A stretch of 6,337 bases of DNA, taken from contig KL568558.1 in NCBI GenBank assembly GCA_000715605.1, positions 52,499 to 58,835 on the forward strand, given 5' to 3'. A program made the position numbers and the translations under genes. Origin of the DNA: Streptomyces speibonae (GTDB lineage: Bacteria > Actinomycetota > Actinomycetes > Streptomycetales > Streptomycetaceae). Below the pieces are notes generated by a model that was not told the DNA's origin, searched no databases, and saw only the letters and a program-made list of their open reading frames with translations. Shown here piece after piece: positions 1 to 5,843 of this stretch. Numbering within the stretch: the first letter of the stretch is position 1; each line of letters starts with the position of its first letter.

Positions 1-213
1 GGCCTCGCCCGCGCCTACGAGGGCGGCTGGCTGGCCTGCCGCATGATCGCCGACCGCTGGGGCGAGCAGCGCCTCGGCGAGTTCTACCGCGCGGTGGGCG
101 CCCATGAGACCCGCGACGGCGCGGTCGAATCCGCGATGACCCACATCCTGGGCACCACCCCGGAAGCCTTCACCCTCCAATGGCACGACTACATCAGGAC
201 AACGCTGACTTAG
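1..213 (+). CDS. C-terminus of a Peptidase_MA-like (gluzincin-type) protein, 5' truncated by window
   Basis: The first 70 codons in frame 1 run open from the window edge to a TAG. The visible tail contains YEGGWLACRMIADRWGE, then LGEFYRAVG, and ends with AFTLQWHDYIRTTL. A helix with an 'EG.W.A...IA...G...L..FY' pattern followed by a final 'F...W..Y' helix is typical of the C-terminal part of Peptidase_MA/M1-like zinc peptidase domains in actinobacteria, many of them lipoproteins or membrane proteins. The HExxH zinc site would lie upstream, outside the window, so catalytic competence cannot be judged. The gene converges on the GT87 gene, and a hairpin directly follows its stop. The family call rests on pattern memory only; that it is a real coding 3' end is more certain. 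Confidence 0.7.
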   Translation, partial: GLARAYEGGWLACRMIADRWGEQRLGEFYRAVGAHETRDGAVESAMTHILGTTPEAFTLQWHDYIRTTLT

Positions 214-224
214 TCCCGACGCTC

Positions 225-249
225 CGCGGCCCTCAAGCGCCGGGCCGCG
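225..249. terminator. Perfect 8-bp hairpin, probable bidirectional terminator
   Basis: CGCGGCCC (225-232) and GGGCCGCG (242-249) are exact reverse complements around a 9-nt loop. The structure lies in the 51-bp gap between two convergent genes, 12 nt after one stop and 15 nt from the other. There is no T-tract, which is common for GC-rich actinomycete terminators. Confidence 0.7.
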
Positions 250-264
250 CGAACACCCCCCGGC

Positions 265-1500
265 TCACGACGACACGGCAGTCTCCTCCACCCGCGCCGC
301 CCCCGGCACCACCGGCACCGCCCCCCGCTCCCGCACCGTAGCCACCCACAACACCCGAGCCGCCCCCACCGTCGCCCCCACCAGCAACCCGTTCCGAACC
401 ACCAGCAGCCCGATCCCCAACGCGTCACTCGCCACCACATGCCCGAACCACAACGGAAACTCCAGCACCGTCACCGCACACGCCCCCAGCACCAGCCCCA
501 CCGGCACCCCCATCCGGCTCCCACGGAAGCACAGACACACCGCCCCCACCCCCACCAGCCACACCATGTACTGCGGGCTGATCACCCGACTCGTGGTCGT
601 GAACATCAGCACCCCCACGAACGCCGCCTCGGCGACCGTGTGCGCCTCGAAACGACCCGCCAGCATCCGCCACAGCACCAGCCACGCCAGCGCCGCCCCC
701 GTCAGGAACAGCGCCCCCGTGCTCACCCAGCTCACGTACGGCCCGAGGAACTCCACCGAGCCGTAGTTGAGCAGCACCTGCCCCTCCCAGCCGTGATGCC
801 GCGCCACGTGGAAGACCAGCGCCCCCAGTGACTCCACCTCCGTCCCCCGGTCCCGCTGGAACCCGAGGAACGCGAACGCCCCCGGCATCAGCACGGCGAA
901 CAGTACGGCCACCCCGGCCCCCGTCACTGCCGCCGACACCCACGCCCCGCGCCGCCGCACCGCGAGCAGAATCAACGCCGGCCACACCTTCACCAGCGCC
1001 CCGAACCCCGCCAGCGCCCCCGCCACCCGCGGATGCCGCCCGGCCGCCAGCAGCCCGGCCACCGCCACCGCCGTGACCATCACGTCGTACCGCGCGTACA
1101 CCGTCGGCCCGAGCAGCGGCACGCCGACCACCCACACCCGGGCCCCGCGCCGCGCCCGCCCGCGACCGCGCCCGGCGTACAGCAGCATCGCCAGCGTGAT
1201 CAGGTCGGCGGCGCAGGCCAGCACGAAGAACGCGGTGGCGTACTCCAGGAACGGCAGCAGACCGGGGGAGAGGATCGCCAGCGCCGCCGCGGGCGGGTAC
1301 TGCCAGGTCACGTCGTCCTGCGGGAACGTTCCGGTGCGCAGGACGTCGTACCAGCCCTGGTAGATCACCGACACGTCGCTGGTGACGTCGGGGCCCGGGA
1401 AGACGATCACCTTGAGTACGCACAGCAGCAGTGCCGTTCGCGTCAGCGCCCAGATGACCAGGAGCCATGCCAGGGACCCTCGTGCGGCCGTCGTTTCCAC
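265..1500 (-). CDS. GT87 (DUF2029) polytopic mannosyltransferase-like membrane protein
   Basis: 411 residues, probably a GT-C fold integral membrane glycosyltransferase that uses polyprenyl-phosphate-mannose on the outer face of the membrane. Hydrophobic segments lie at about residues 10-35, 72-108, 122-154, 160-182, 187-212, 257-280, 290-325 and 330-386, giving roughly ten membrane spans. Family-like signatures are an acidic residue in the first external loop (SDVS, 41-44), WQYPP (66-70), KVWP (171-174), a loop QRDRGTEVES (215-224) and SRVISPQY (304-311). The GTG at 1498-1500 is chosen because AGGGA precedes it (1505-1509, minus strand) and the charged leader ends there; the reading frame continues further upstream without a good ribosome site. 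The spacing of 4 nt is short, so the start is not certain. It is divergent from the PimB'-type gene, consistent with a lipoglycan role. The acceptor is unknown. Confidence 0.85.
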   Translation of the reverse strand: METTAARGSLAWLLVIWALTRTALLLCVLKVIVFPGPDVTSDVSVIYQGWYDVLRTGTFPQDDVTWQYPPAAALAILSPGLLPFLEYATAFFVLACAADLITLAMLLYAGRGRGRARRGARVWVVGVPLLGPTVYARYDVMVTAVAVAGLLAAGRHPRVAGALAGFGALVKVWPALILLAVRRRGAWVSAAVTGAGVAVLFAVLMPGAFAFLGFQRDRGTEVESLGALVFHVARHHGWEGQVLLNYGSVEFLGPYVSWVSTGALFLTGAALAWLVLWRMLAGRFEAHTVAEAAFVGVLMFTTTSRVISPQYMVWLVGVGAVCLCFRGSRMGVPVGLVLGACAVTVLEFPLWFGHVVASDALGIGLLVVRNGLLVGATVGAARVLWVATVRERGAVPVVPGAARVEETAVSS

Positions 1501-1511
1501 GTGATCCCTGC

Positions 1512-1608
1512 CCGTTCGGTGTGCTGTCGTGAGGGGCCATGATGTCCCGGACACGGGTGTACGTGCCACAGAGCACCGCCGTGGCGTTCGGCGAAAGCAC
1601 CGTTCGGT
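1512..1608. promoter_or_regulatory. Divergent regulatory region with three CGTTCGG copies
   Basis: The 121-bp gap between the GT87 start and the pimB' start carries CCGTTCGGT at 1512-1520 and again at 1600-1608, and the related GCGTTCGGC at 1584-1592. CCG-TT-CGG is a small palindrome. The two right-hand copies are 16 bp apart and lie just upstream of the pimB' -10 box; the left copy lies 12 bp upstream of the GT87 start codon. A shared operator for the divergent pair is an inference. Confidence 0.4.
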
Positions 1609-1622
1609 AGGGTCAGCGACGA
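1587..1622 (+). promoter_or_regulatory. Candidate promoter of pimB', leaderless
   Basis: TAGGGT at 1608-1613 fits the actinobacterial TANNNT -10 element, and exactly 8 nt separate it from the ATG at 1622. A start 7-9 nt downstream would fall on or beside the A of ATG, giving a leaderless mRNA. No GGAGG-like site sits at a proper distance (only the AGGG inside the -10 box itself). A poor -35, TTCGGC, lies at 1587-1592 with a 15-nt spacer. Confidence 0.5.
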
Positions 1623-2764
1623 TGCACAAGACCCTGATCGTGACCAACGACTTCCCGCCCCGGCCCGGCGGCATCCAGGCGTTCCTGCACAACATGGCGC
1701 TCCGGCTCGACCCCGAGCGCCTCGTCGTCTATGCCTCCACCTGGAAGCGCTCCCGGGAGGGCATCGAGGCGACCGCCGCGTTCGACGCCGAGCAGCCCTT
1801 CACCGTCGTACGCGACCGCACGACGATGCTGCTGCCCACCCCGGCCGCCACCCGGCGGGCCGTCGGGCTGCTGCGCGAACACGGGTGCACCTCGGTGTGG
1901 TTCGGGGCGGCGGCACCGCTCGGCCTGATGGCACCGGCCCTGCGCCGGGCGGGCGCGCGGCGGATCGTCGCCACCACCCACGGCCACGAGGCCGGCTGGG
2001 CCCAGCTCCCCGCCGCGCGGCAACTGCTGCGCCGGATCGGGGAGTCCACGGACACGATCACCTACCTCGGCGAGTACACGCGCTCCCGGATCGCCTCGGC
2101 GCTGACCCCCGAGGCCGCCGCGCGGATGGTGCAACTGCCGCCCGGTGTCGACGAGAAGACCTTCCACCCCGGCTCGGGCGGCGACGAGGTGCGGGCACGT
2201 CTCGGGCTGACCGACCGCCCGGTGGTCGTGTGCGTCTCGCGGCTGGTCCCGCGCAAGGGCCAGGACACCCTGATCCGGGCCATGCCCGCGGTCCTGGCCG
2301 CCCAGCCGGACGCCGTGCTCCTGATCGTCGGCGGCGGCCCCTACGAGAAGGAGCTGCGCCGTCTCGCCCACGACACCGGTGTCTCCGCGGCCGTCCACTT
2401 CACCGGCTCGGTCCCCTGGTCCGACCTGCCCGCCCACTACGGCGCCGGCGACGTCTTCGCGATGCCGTGCCGCACCCGGCGCGGGGGCCTGGACGTCGAG
2501 GGCCTCGGCATCGTCTACCTGGAGGCGTCCGCGACCGGCCTGCCCGTCGTGGCCGGCGACTCGGGAGGCGCCCCCGACGCGGTCCTCGACGGCGAGACCG
2601 GCTGGGTCGTCCCCGGCGACTCCCCGACCGAGACGGCCGACCGCGTCACCACACTCCTGGCCGACGAGGAACTCCGCCGACGCATGGGCGAACGCGGCCG
2701 GGAGTGGATCGAACAAAAATGGCGCTGGGACCTACTGGCGGACGAACTGAAGAAGCTCCTCTGA
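1622..2764 (+). CDS. pimB': PimB'-type GDP-mannose-dependent GT4 glycosyltransferase
   Basis: 380 residues, the usual size for PimB' (about 375-385). PimB' transfers mannose from GDP-Man to the 6-position of inositol in PIM1, giving PIM2 on the cytoplasmic face of the membrane. The N-terminal Rossmann half starts with TLIVTNDFPPRPGGIQAF (4-21), including the GT4 loop PGG (15-17), and has THGHE (119-123). The C-terminal nucleotide-sugar half shows VSRLVPRKGQDTL (205-217) with the phosphate-contacting R207 and K212, VGGGP (236-240), and the GT4 EX7E motif E293/E301 within VEGLGIVYLEA. The opening TNDFPPRPGGIQ and the EGLGIVYLEA segment are characteristic of this subfamily. The ATG at 1622 is chosen because the protein aligns from there and a -10 box sits 8 nt upstream; longer in-frame starts would add a non-conserved Arg-rich tail. 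It converges on FadD. A related GT4 with another lipid acceptor is the main alternative. Confidence 0.88.
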   Translation: MHKTLIVTNDFPPRPGGIQAFLHNMALRLDPERLVVYASTWKRSREGIEATAAFDAEQPFTVVRDRTTMLLPTPAATRRAVGLLREHGCTSVWFGAAAPLGLMAPALRRAGARRIVATTHGHEAGWAQLPAARQLLRRIGESTDTITYLGEYTRSRIASALTPEAAARMVQLPPGVDEKTFHPGSGGDEVRARLGLTDRPVVVCVSRLVPRKGQDTLIRAMPAVLAAQPDAVLLIVGGGPYEKELRRLAHDTGVSAAVHFTGSVPWSDLPAHYGAGDVFAMPCRTRRGGLDVEGLGIVYLEASATGLPVVAGDSGGAPDAVLDGETGWVVPGDSPTETADRVTTLLADEELRRRMGERGREWIEQKWRWDLLADELKKLL

Positions 2765-2784
2765 GAGCGGCTGCTCCGCAGACC

Positions 2785-2800
2785 GGGCCGGGGACGGCCC
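2785..2800. terminator. GC hairpin between convergent pimB' and fadD
   Basis: GGGCCG (2785-2790), loop GGGA, then CGGCCC (2795-2800) form a perfect 6-bp GC stem, 20 nt after the pimB' stop and 23 nt from the fadD stop. It can serve both strands. A small GAGC-GGCT-GCTC hairpin at 2765-2776 directly after the pimB' stop could add to it. Confidence 0.55.
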
Positions 2801-2803
2801 TCC

Positions 2804-2822
2804 AGGGGCGGGGAACTGCGCG
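2804..2822. repeat. Streptomyces dispersed intergenic motif (GGGGAACTGCGCG type)
   Basis: AGGGGCGGGGAACTGCGCG resembles a short sequence I recall as recurring in many Streptomyces intergenic regions, usually near gene 3' ends (about GGGGCGCGGGGAACTGCGCGA). It abuts the fadD stop codon (2824-2826). The identification is from memory; only one copy is in this window. Confidence 0.45.
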
Positions 2823-2823
2823 C

Positions 2824-4620
2824 CTACTTCGCGTAGATCGCCTCGATCTCGTGCGCGTAATCCTTCGCCACAACATTGCGCTTCAGCTTCAACGACGGAG
2901 TCAGATGCCCCGACTCCTCCGTGAACTGTGCCGGAAGAATCCGGAACTTCCGCACCGACTCCGCCTTCGACACCGCCGCGTTCCCGTCGTCGATCGCCGA
3001 CTGGATCGCCGCGAGCAGATCCGGATCCTCGCTCAGCGACGCCGCCGTCGACCCCGCGGGCTTGCCGTGCTCGTCGGCCCACCGGCCGAGGAACTCCTCG
3101 TCGAGGGTGACCAGCGCGCCCACGAACGGCCGCCCGTCGCCCACCACCATGCACTCCGCCACCAGCGCGTGCGCACGGATCCGGTCCTCGATGACCGCCG
3201 GGGCGACGTTCTTGCCGCCGGCCGTCACCAGTATCTCCTTCTTCCGGCCGGTGATCCGCAGATAGCCGTCCTCGTCCAGCGTGCCGATGTCCCCGGTGTG
3301 GAACCAGCCGTCGGCCAGCGCCTCGGCGGTGGCACCCGGGTTGTTCCAGTACTCCTTGAACAGGTGCTCGCCGTGCAGCAGCACCTCACCGTCGTCCGCT
3401 ATGCGCACCACGGAGCCGGGCAGCGGCTGGCCGACCGTGCCGATCTTCTGCCGGTCCCAGGGGTTGAACGCGGTGGCCGCGCAGGACTCGGTCAGGCCGT
3501 AGCCCTCCAGCACGCTGAAGCCGATGCCGCGGAAGAAGTGGCCCAGCCGCTCGCCCAGCGGGGCGCCGCCCGAGATGGCGTACTCGCCGCGTCCGCCCAG
3601 CACGGCGCGCAGCTTGCCGTAGACCAGCTTGTCGAACACCTTGTGCTTGATCTTCAGGCCGACCGCCGGACCGGACGGCGTGTCCAGCGCCTGGCTGTAG
3701 GCGATCGCCGTGTCCGCCGCCTTGTCGAAGATCCGTCCCTTGCCGTCGGCCTGCGCCTTGGCCCGCGCCGAGTTGTAGACCTTCTCGAAGACCCGCGGCA
3801 CGCCGAGGATCAGCGTCGGCCGGAACGAGGCGAGCTCGTCGGTGAGGTTCTTGATGTCCGGCACACAGCCCAGCTTGATCGGCGCCACCATCGGCGCGAT
3901 CTGCACCATCCGCCCGAAGACGTGGGCGAGCGGAAGGAACAGCAGCACCGAGCACTCGCCGGTGCGGAACAGCGGACGCAGCCGCTCCACGATGTTGCCG
4001 CACTCGGCGAAGAAGCTGCGGTGGGTGAGCACACAGCCCTTGGGGCGGCCGGTGGTGCCGGAGGTGTAGACGATGGTCGCCGGATCGTCCGCCTTCGCGA
4101 CCGAGCTGCGCTCCTCGACCGTCTCGTCCGCGACGCCCTGCCCGAGCCGGCTCAGCTCCTCGAGGCCGCCGGCCTCGATCTGCCACAGGTGCTTCAGCGC
4201 GGGCAGCCGGTCGCGTACGGACTCCACGGTCGTCGCGTGGCTGTCGAGCTCCACGATGCAGGCACTGGCCCCGGAGTCGCCGAGGATCCACGCCACCTGC
4301 TCCGCCGAGCTGGTCTCGTACACGGGCACGGTGATCGCGCCGGCGCTCCAGATCGCGAAGTCGAGCAGCGTCCACTCGTAGCGGGTCCGCGACATCAGGG
4401 CCACCCGGTCGCCGGGCTGCACGCCCGCGGCGATCATGCCCTTGGCGGCCGCCCGCACCTCCGCGAGGAAGGTGGTGGCCGTCACGTCCTGCCACGTCCC
4501 GCCGACCTTGCGGGCGATGACGGCCACATCGGGATGCTGCGCGGCGTTTCTGCGGACGATGTCGGTCAGATTGCCGTCCGCGGGGACCTCGTACAGGGCC
4601 GGAAGGCTGAACTCGCGCAA
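2824..4620 (-). CDS. fadD15: FadD15-type long-chain fatty acyl-CoA synthetase
   Basis: 598 residues with a TTG start, the normal length for bacterial long-chain acyl-CoA ligases. It activates a fatty acid with ATP to acyl-AMP and then forms acyl-CoA. The adenylate-forming motifs appear in order: P-loop YTSGTTGRPKG (185-195), LPLAHVFGR (229-237), ISGGAPLGE (349-357), GYGLTE (373-378), GWFHTGDIG (438-446, ribose-binding D444), GRKKE (458-462) at the hinge, and TPSLKLKR (574-581) with the candidate catalytic lysine at the C-terminal end. The start is read as the TTG at 4618-4620: on the minus strand AGAGGAG (4629-4635) lies 8 nt upstream and the family begins MREFSLPALYEVP. The preceding in-frame codon is GTC, not a start, and the longer frame is Arg/Ala-rich filler. 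It is convergent with pimB' and divergent from the phosphoesterase. It could feed PIM or phospholipid acylation, or recycle free fatty acids; substrate chain length is not readable. Confidence 0.92.
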   Translation of the reverse strand: MREFSLPALYEVPADGNLTDIVRRNAAQHPDVAVIARKVGGTWQDVTATTFLAEVRAAAKGMIAAGVQPGDRVALMSRTRYEWTLLDFAIWSAGAITVPVYETSSAEQVAWILGDSGASACIVELDSHATTVESVRDRLPALKHLWQIEAGGLEELSRLGQGVADETVEERSSVAKADDPATIVYTSGTTGRPKGCVLTHRSFFAECGNIVERLRPLFRTGECSVLLFLPLAHVFGRMVQIAPMVAPIKLGCVPDIKNLTDELASFRPTLILGVPRVFEKVYNSARAKAQADGKGRIFDKAADTAIAYSQALDTPSGPAVGLKIKHKVFDKLVYGKLRAVLGGRGEYAISGGAPLGERLGHFFRGIGFSVLEGYGLTESCAATAFNPWDRQKIGTVGQPLPGSVVRIADDGEVLLHGEHLFKEYWNNPGATAEALADGWFHTGDIGTLDEDGYLRITGRKKEILVTAGGKNVAPAVIEDRIRAHALVAECMVVGDGRPFVGALVTLDEEFLGRWADEHGKPAGSTAASLSEDPDLLAAIQSAIDDGNAAVSKAESVRKFRILPAQFTEESGHLTPSLKLKRNVVAKDYAHEIEAIYAK

Positions 4621-4628
4621 GACTGCTG

Positions 4629-4635
4629 CTCCTCT
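4629..4635 (-). promoter_or_regulatory. Ribosome binding site that decides the fadD TTG start
   Basis: The minus strand reads AGAGGAG, then 8 nt (CAGCAGTC), then TTG. It is the only strong Shine-Dalgarno sequence near the 5' end, so it fixes TTG as the start. Confidence 0.8.
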
Positions 4636-4638
4636 TAG

Positions 4639-4650
4639 GGCGCCGGCGCC
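4639..4650. promoter_or_regulatory. 12-bp perfect palindrome GGCGCCGGCGCC upstream of the fadD RBS
   Basis: GGCGCCGGCGCC is its own reverse complement and ends 3 nt from the AGAGGAG site. As DNA it could be an operator. As RNA it gives only a 4-bp stem with a CCGG loop. The high GC background makes chance possible. Confidence 0.3.
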
Positions 4651-4693
4651 ACGACGTTGTGCGATGCGACGGTGCGGTCCAAGGCTCGGGCGG

Positions 4694-4728
4694 GTGCTCG
4701 CGAATTCACAAGTTGAAATCCCGAGCAC
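4694..4728. promoter_or_regulatory. Inverted repeat GTGCTCG-N21-CGAGCAC around an AT-rich core
   Basis: GTGCTCG (4694-4700) and CGAGCAC (4722-4728) are exact reverse complements. The 21-nt spacer is unusually AT-rich for this genome and holds a smaller inverted repeat, TTCA-N5-TGAA (4705-4717). It lies about 75-110 bp upstream of fadD. A minus-strand TANNNT box, TAACGT, lies just upstream of it (4744-4749) and would put a start near 4737, making the repeat leader-proximal. Operator or 5'-leader hairpin are both possible. Confidence 0.4.
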
Positions 4729-4807
4729 GACTGGACTGCCCGGACGTTACCCGTCGGTATGGCCTCTACGACAGGGGGTCCCCATCAGATGTTCGCTGCG
4801 TCACACA

Positions 4808-4840
4808 GGTTGGTGTTTCATTGCGCACAGTAGTCCAACC
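4808..4840. promoter_or_regulatory. Inverted repeat GGTTGG-N21-CCAACC
   Basis: GGTTGG (4808-4813) and CCAACC (4835-4840) are exact reverse complements separated by 21 nt, the same spacer length as the repeat at 4694-4728. It lies about 40-75 bp upstream of the -35 region of the phosphoesterase promoter. Its arms are short, so chance is a real possibility. Confidence 0.3.
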
Positions 4841-4878
4841 CCGAAGCGACGAGCCAGTAACCGCAGGTCCGCCCGCCA

Positions 4879-4917
4879 TTGTTCACGTCGGCCGCACACG
4901 CTTACCCTTGATCGCCA
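4879..4917 (+). promoter_or_regulatory. Candidate promoter of the metallophosphoesterase, leaderless
   Basis: TACCCT at 4903-4908 is a TANNNT -10 box placed exactly 8 nt before the ATG at 4917, so transcription would begin at or next to the start codon. There is no Shine-Dalgarno sequence in the preceding 20 nt. Possible -35 elements are TTGTTC (4879-4884, 18-nt spacer) or TTCACG (4882-4887, 15-nt spacer). Confidence 0.55.
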
Positions 4918-5714
4918 TGGCAACGACACCAGGCGGCAACCGGCGGAACCGCGTGCACGTGGTCAGCGACGTGCACGGCAACGCCCGTGACCTGGCACGG
5001 GCCGGCGAGGGCGCCGACGCCCTCATCTGCCTGGGCGACCTGGTGCTCTTCCTCGACTACGCCGACCACTCGCGCGGCATCTTCCCCGACCTGTTCGGCA
5101 CCGAGAACGCCGACCGCATCGTGGAGATGCGCACCGCCCGCCGCTTCGAGGAGGCCCGCGAGTTCCAGCGCCGGCTCTGGGCCGGCATCGAGACGGACCG
5201 GGCCGCCGCGATCGAGAAGGCGGTGCGCAGACAGTACGCCGAGCTGTTCGCGGCCTTTCCCACCCCTACGTACGCCACCTACGGCAACGTCGACATCCCG
5301 CCCCTGTGGCCGGAGTACGCGGGCCCCGGCACCACCGTCCTGGACGGGCAGCGGGTGGAGATCGGCGGCTGGACCTTCGGCTTCGTCGGCGGCGGCCTGC
5401 GCACACCGATGCGCACGCCGTACGAGATCAGCGACGAGGAGTACGCGGCGAAGATCGAGGCCGTCGGCGAGGTCGACGTGCTGTGCACGCACATCCCCCC
5501 TGAGGTGCCGGACCTGGTCTACGACACCGTCGCCCGCCGCTTCGAGCGCGGCAGCCGGGCCCTGCTGGACGCGATCCGCCGCACCCGGCCCCGCTACTCC
5601 CTGTTCGGCCACGTCCACCAGCCGCTGGTGCGGCGCATGCGTATCGGCGCCACCGAATGCGTCAACGTGGGGCACTTCGCGAGCACCGGGCGGCCCTGGG
5701 CGCTCGAATGGTGA
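4917..5714 (+). CDS. Calcineurin-like metallophosphoesterase family protein
   Basis: 265 residues, predicted cytosolic, with no signal peptide or membrane segment. The five metallophosphoesterase blocks are all present: SDVHGN (17-22; D18, H20), CLGDLVLFLDY (38-48; D41), YGNVD (122-126; N124), CTHIPP (190-195; H192) and FGHVHQP (230-236; H232, H234). Together they should bind a di-metal centre and hydrolyse a phosphomonoester or phosphodiester. GNVD replaces the commoner GNHD/E, as in some YfcE/MJ0936-like enzymes, which tend to act as phosphodiesterases. Between blocks II and III is a charged, helix-prone insertion (about 60-112, EAREFQRRLWAGIETDRAAAIEKAVRR region partly Arg/Glu-rich). The ATG at 4917 is chosen because the fold starts at RVHVVSDVHG and a -10 box sits 8 nt upstream; the longer in-frame extension has no family-like sequence. 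It is divergent from fadD and codirectional with the SRPBCC gene. The substrate is unknown. Confidence 0.85.
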   Translation: MATTPGGNRRNRVHVVSDVHGNARDLARAGEGADALICLGDLVLFLDYADHSRGIFPDLFGTENADRIVEMRTARRFEEAREFQRRLWAGIETDRAAAIEKAVRRQYAELFAAFPTPTYATYGNVDIPPLWPEYAGPGTTVLDGQRVEIGGWTFGFVGGGLRTPMRTPYEISDEEYAAKIEAVGEVDVLCTHIPPEVPDLVYDTVARRFERGSRALLDAIRRTRPRYSLFGHVHQPLVRRMRIGATECVNVGHFASTGRPWALEW

Positions 5715-5746
5715 GGCCGGAAGGGTGCGGACGCCCCAGGTCGGGT

Positions 5747-5776
5747 GCGTTCGGCAGGTGCGGCGCACGGTAGCCT
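5747..5776 (+). promoter_or_regulatory. Candidate promoter of the SRPBCC gene
   Basis: TAGCCT (5771-5776) fits TANNNT and would start transcription near 5783, leaving a leader of about 60 nt. GCGTTCGGC (5747-5755) sits 15 nt upstream, the same 9-mer at the same distance as in the pimB' promoter (1584-1592 to 1608). Confidence 0.4.
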
Positions 5777-5803
5777 TCCGCTGCACGTGCGTGCGCCGCA
5801 CGG
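5758..5803. promoter_or_regulatory. Twin GTGCG-S-CGCAC palindromes bracketing the -10 box
   Basis: GTGCGGCGCACGG (5758-5770) and GTGCGCCGCACGG (5791-5803) differ only at the central base. Each contains an 11-bp palindrome GTGCG-S-CGCAC. The copies are 33 bp apart, about three helical turns, and flank TAGCCT. Read as an inverted repeat they also give a perfect 12-bp stem (5758-5769 with 5790-5801) and a 20-nt loop. Paired binding sites for a dimeric regulator of the SRPBCC gene is an inference. Confidence 0.5.
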
Positions 5804-5828
5804 CGACGACGACTACCGGCCCGCATCT

Positions 5829-5835
5829 GGAGGAG
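5829..5835 (+). promoter_or_regulatory. Strong ribosome binding site of the SRPBCC gene
   Basis: GGAGGAG is followed by 8 nt and then ATG at 5844, a near-optimal Shine-Dalgarno. It contrasts with the phosphoesterase and pimB' genes, which lack one. Confidence 0.85.
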
Positions 5836-5843
5836 CCACGGCG

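Noticed and set aside
425..1600. A 391-codon minus-strand frame overlapping the GT87 gene, starting at a plausible ATG near 1540
   Set aside because: It becomes Gly/Arg/Ala-rich out-of-frame sequence; the membrane-protein frame is the one with coherent hydrophobic segments and GT87 motifs.
1529..1621. N-terminal extension of pimB' from an upstream in-frame ATG
   Set aside because: The extra 31 residues are Arg-rich and unlike the family, and they cover the -10 box that sits 8 nt before the ATG at 1622.
1885..4638. A 917-codon open frame on the + strand, running out of frame through pimB' and antisense to fadD
   Set aside because: The translation is Arg/Pro/Gly-rich low-complexity with no domain motifs, while intact families are encoded in the other frames. 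Long spurious frames are expected at this GC content.
4702..4707. GAATTC palindrome as a stand-alone regulatory site
   Set aside because: A 6-bp palindrome alone is not meaningful; it is kept only as part of the AT-rich core of the larger inverted repeat.
4659..4916. N-terminal extension of the phosphoesterase by 86 codons
   Set aside because: No family-like sequence or ribosome site, and it would cross inverted repeats and the promoter; the fold starts right after the ATG at 4917.
5725..5823. Tandem 33-bp repeat upstream of the SRPBCC gene
   Set aside because: GTGCG recurs at 5725, 5758 and 5791, but beyond the 13-bp sites the units do not match, so this is paired sites and not a tandem repeat.
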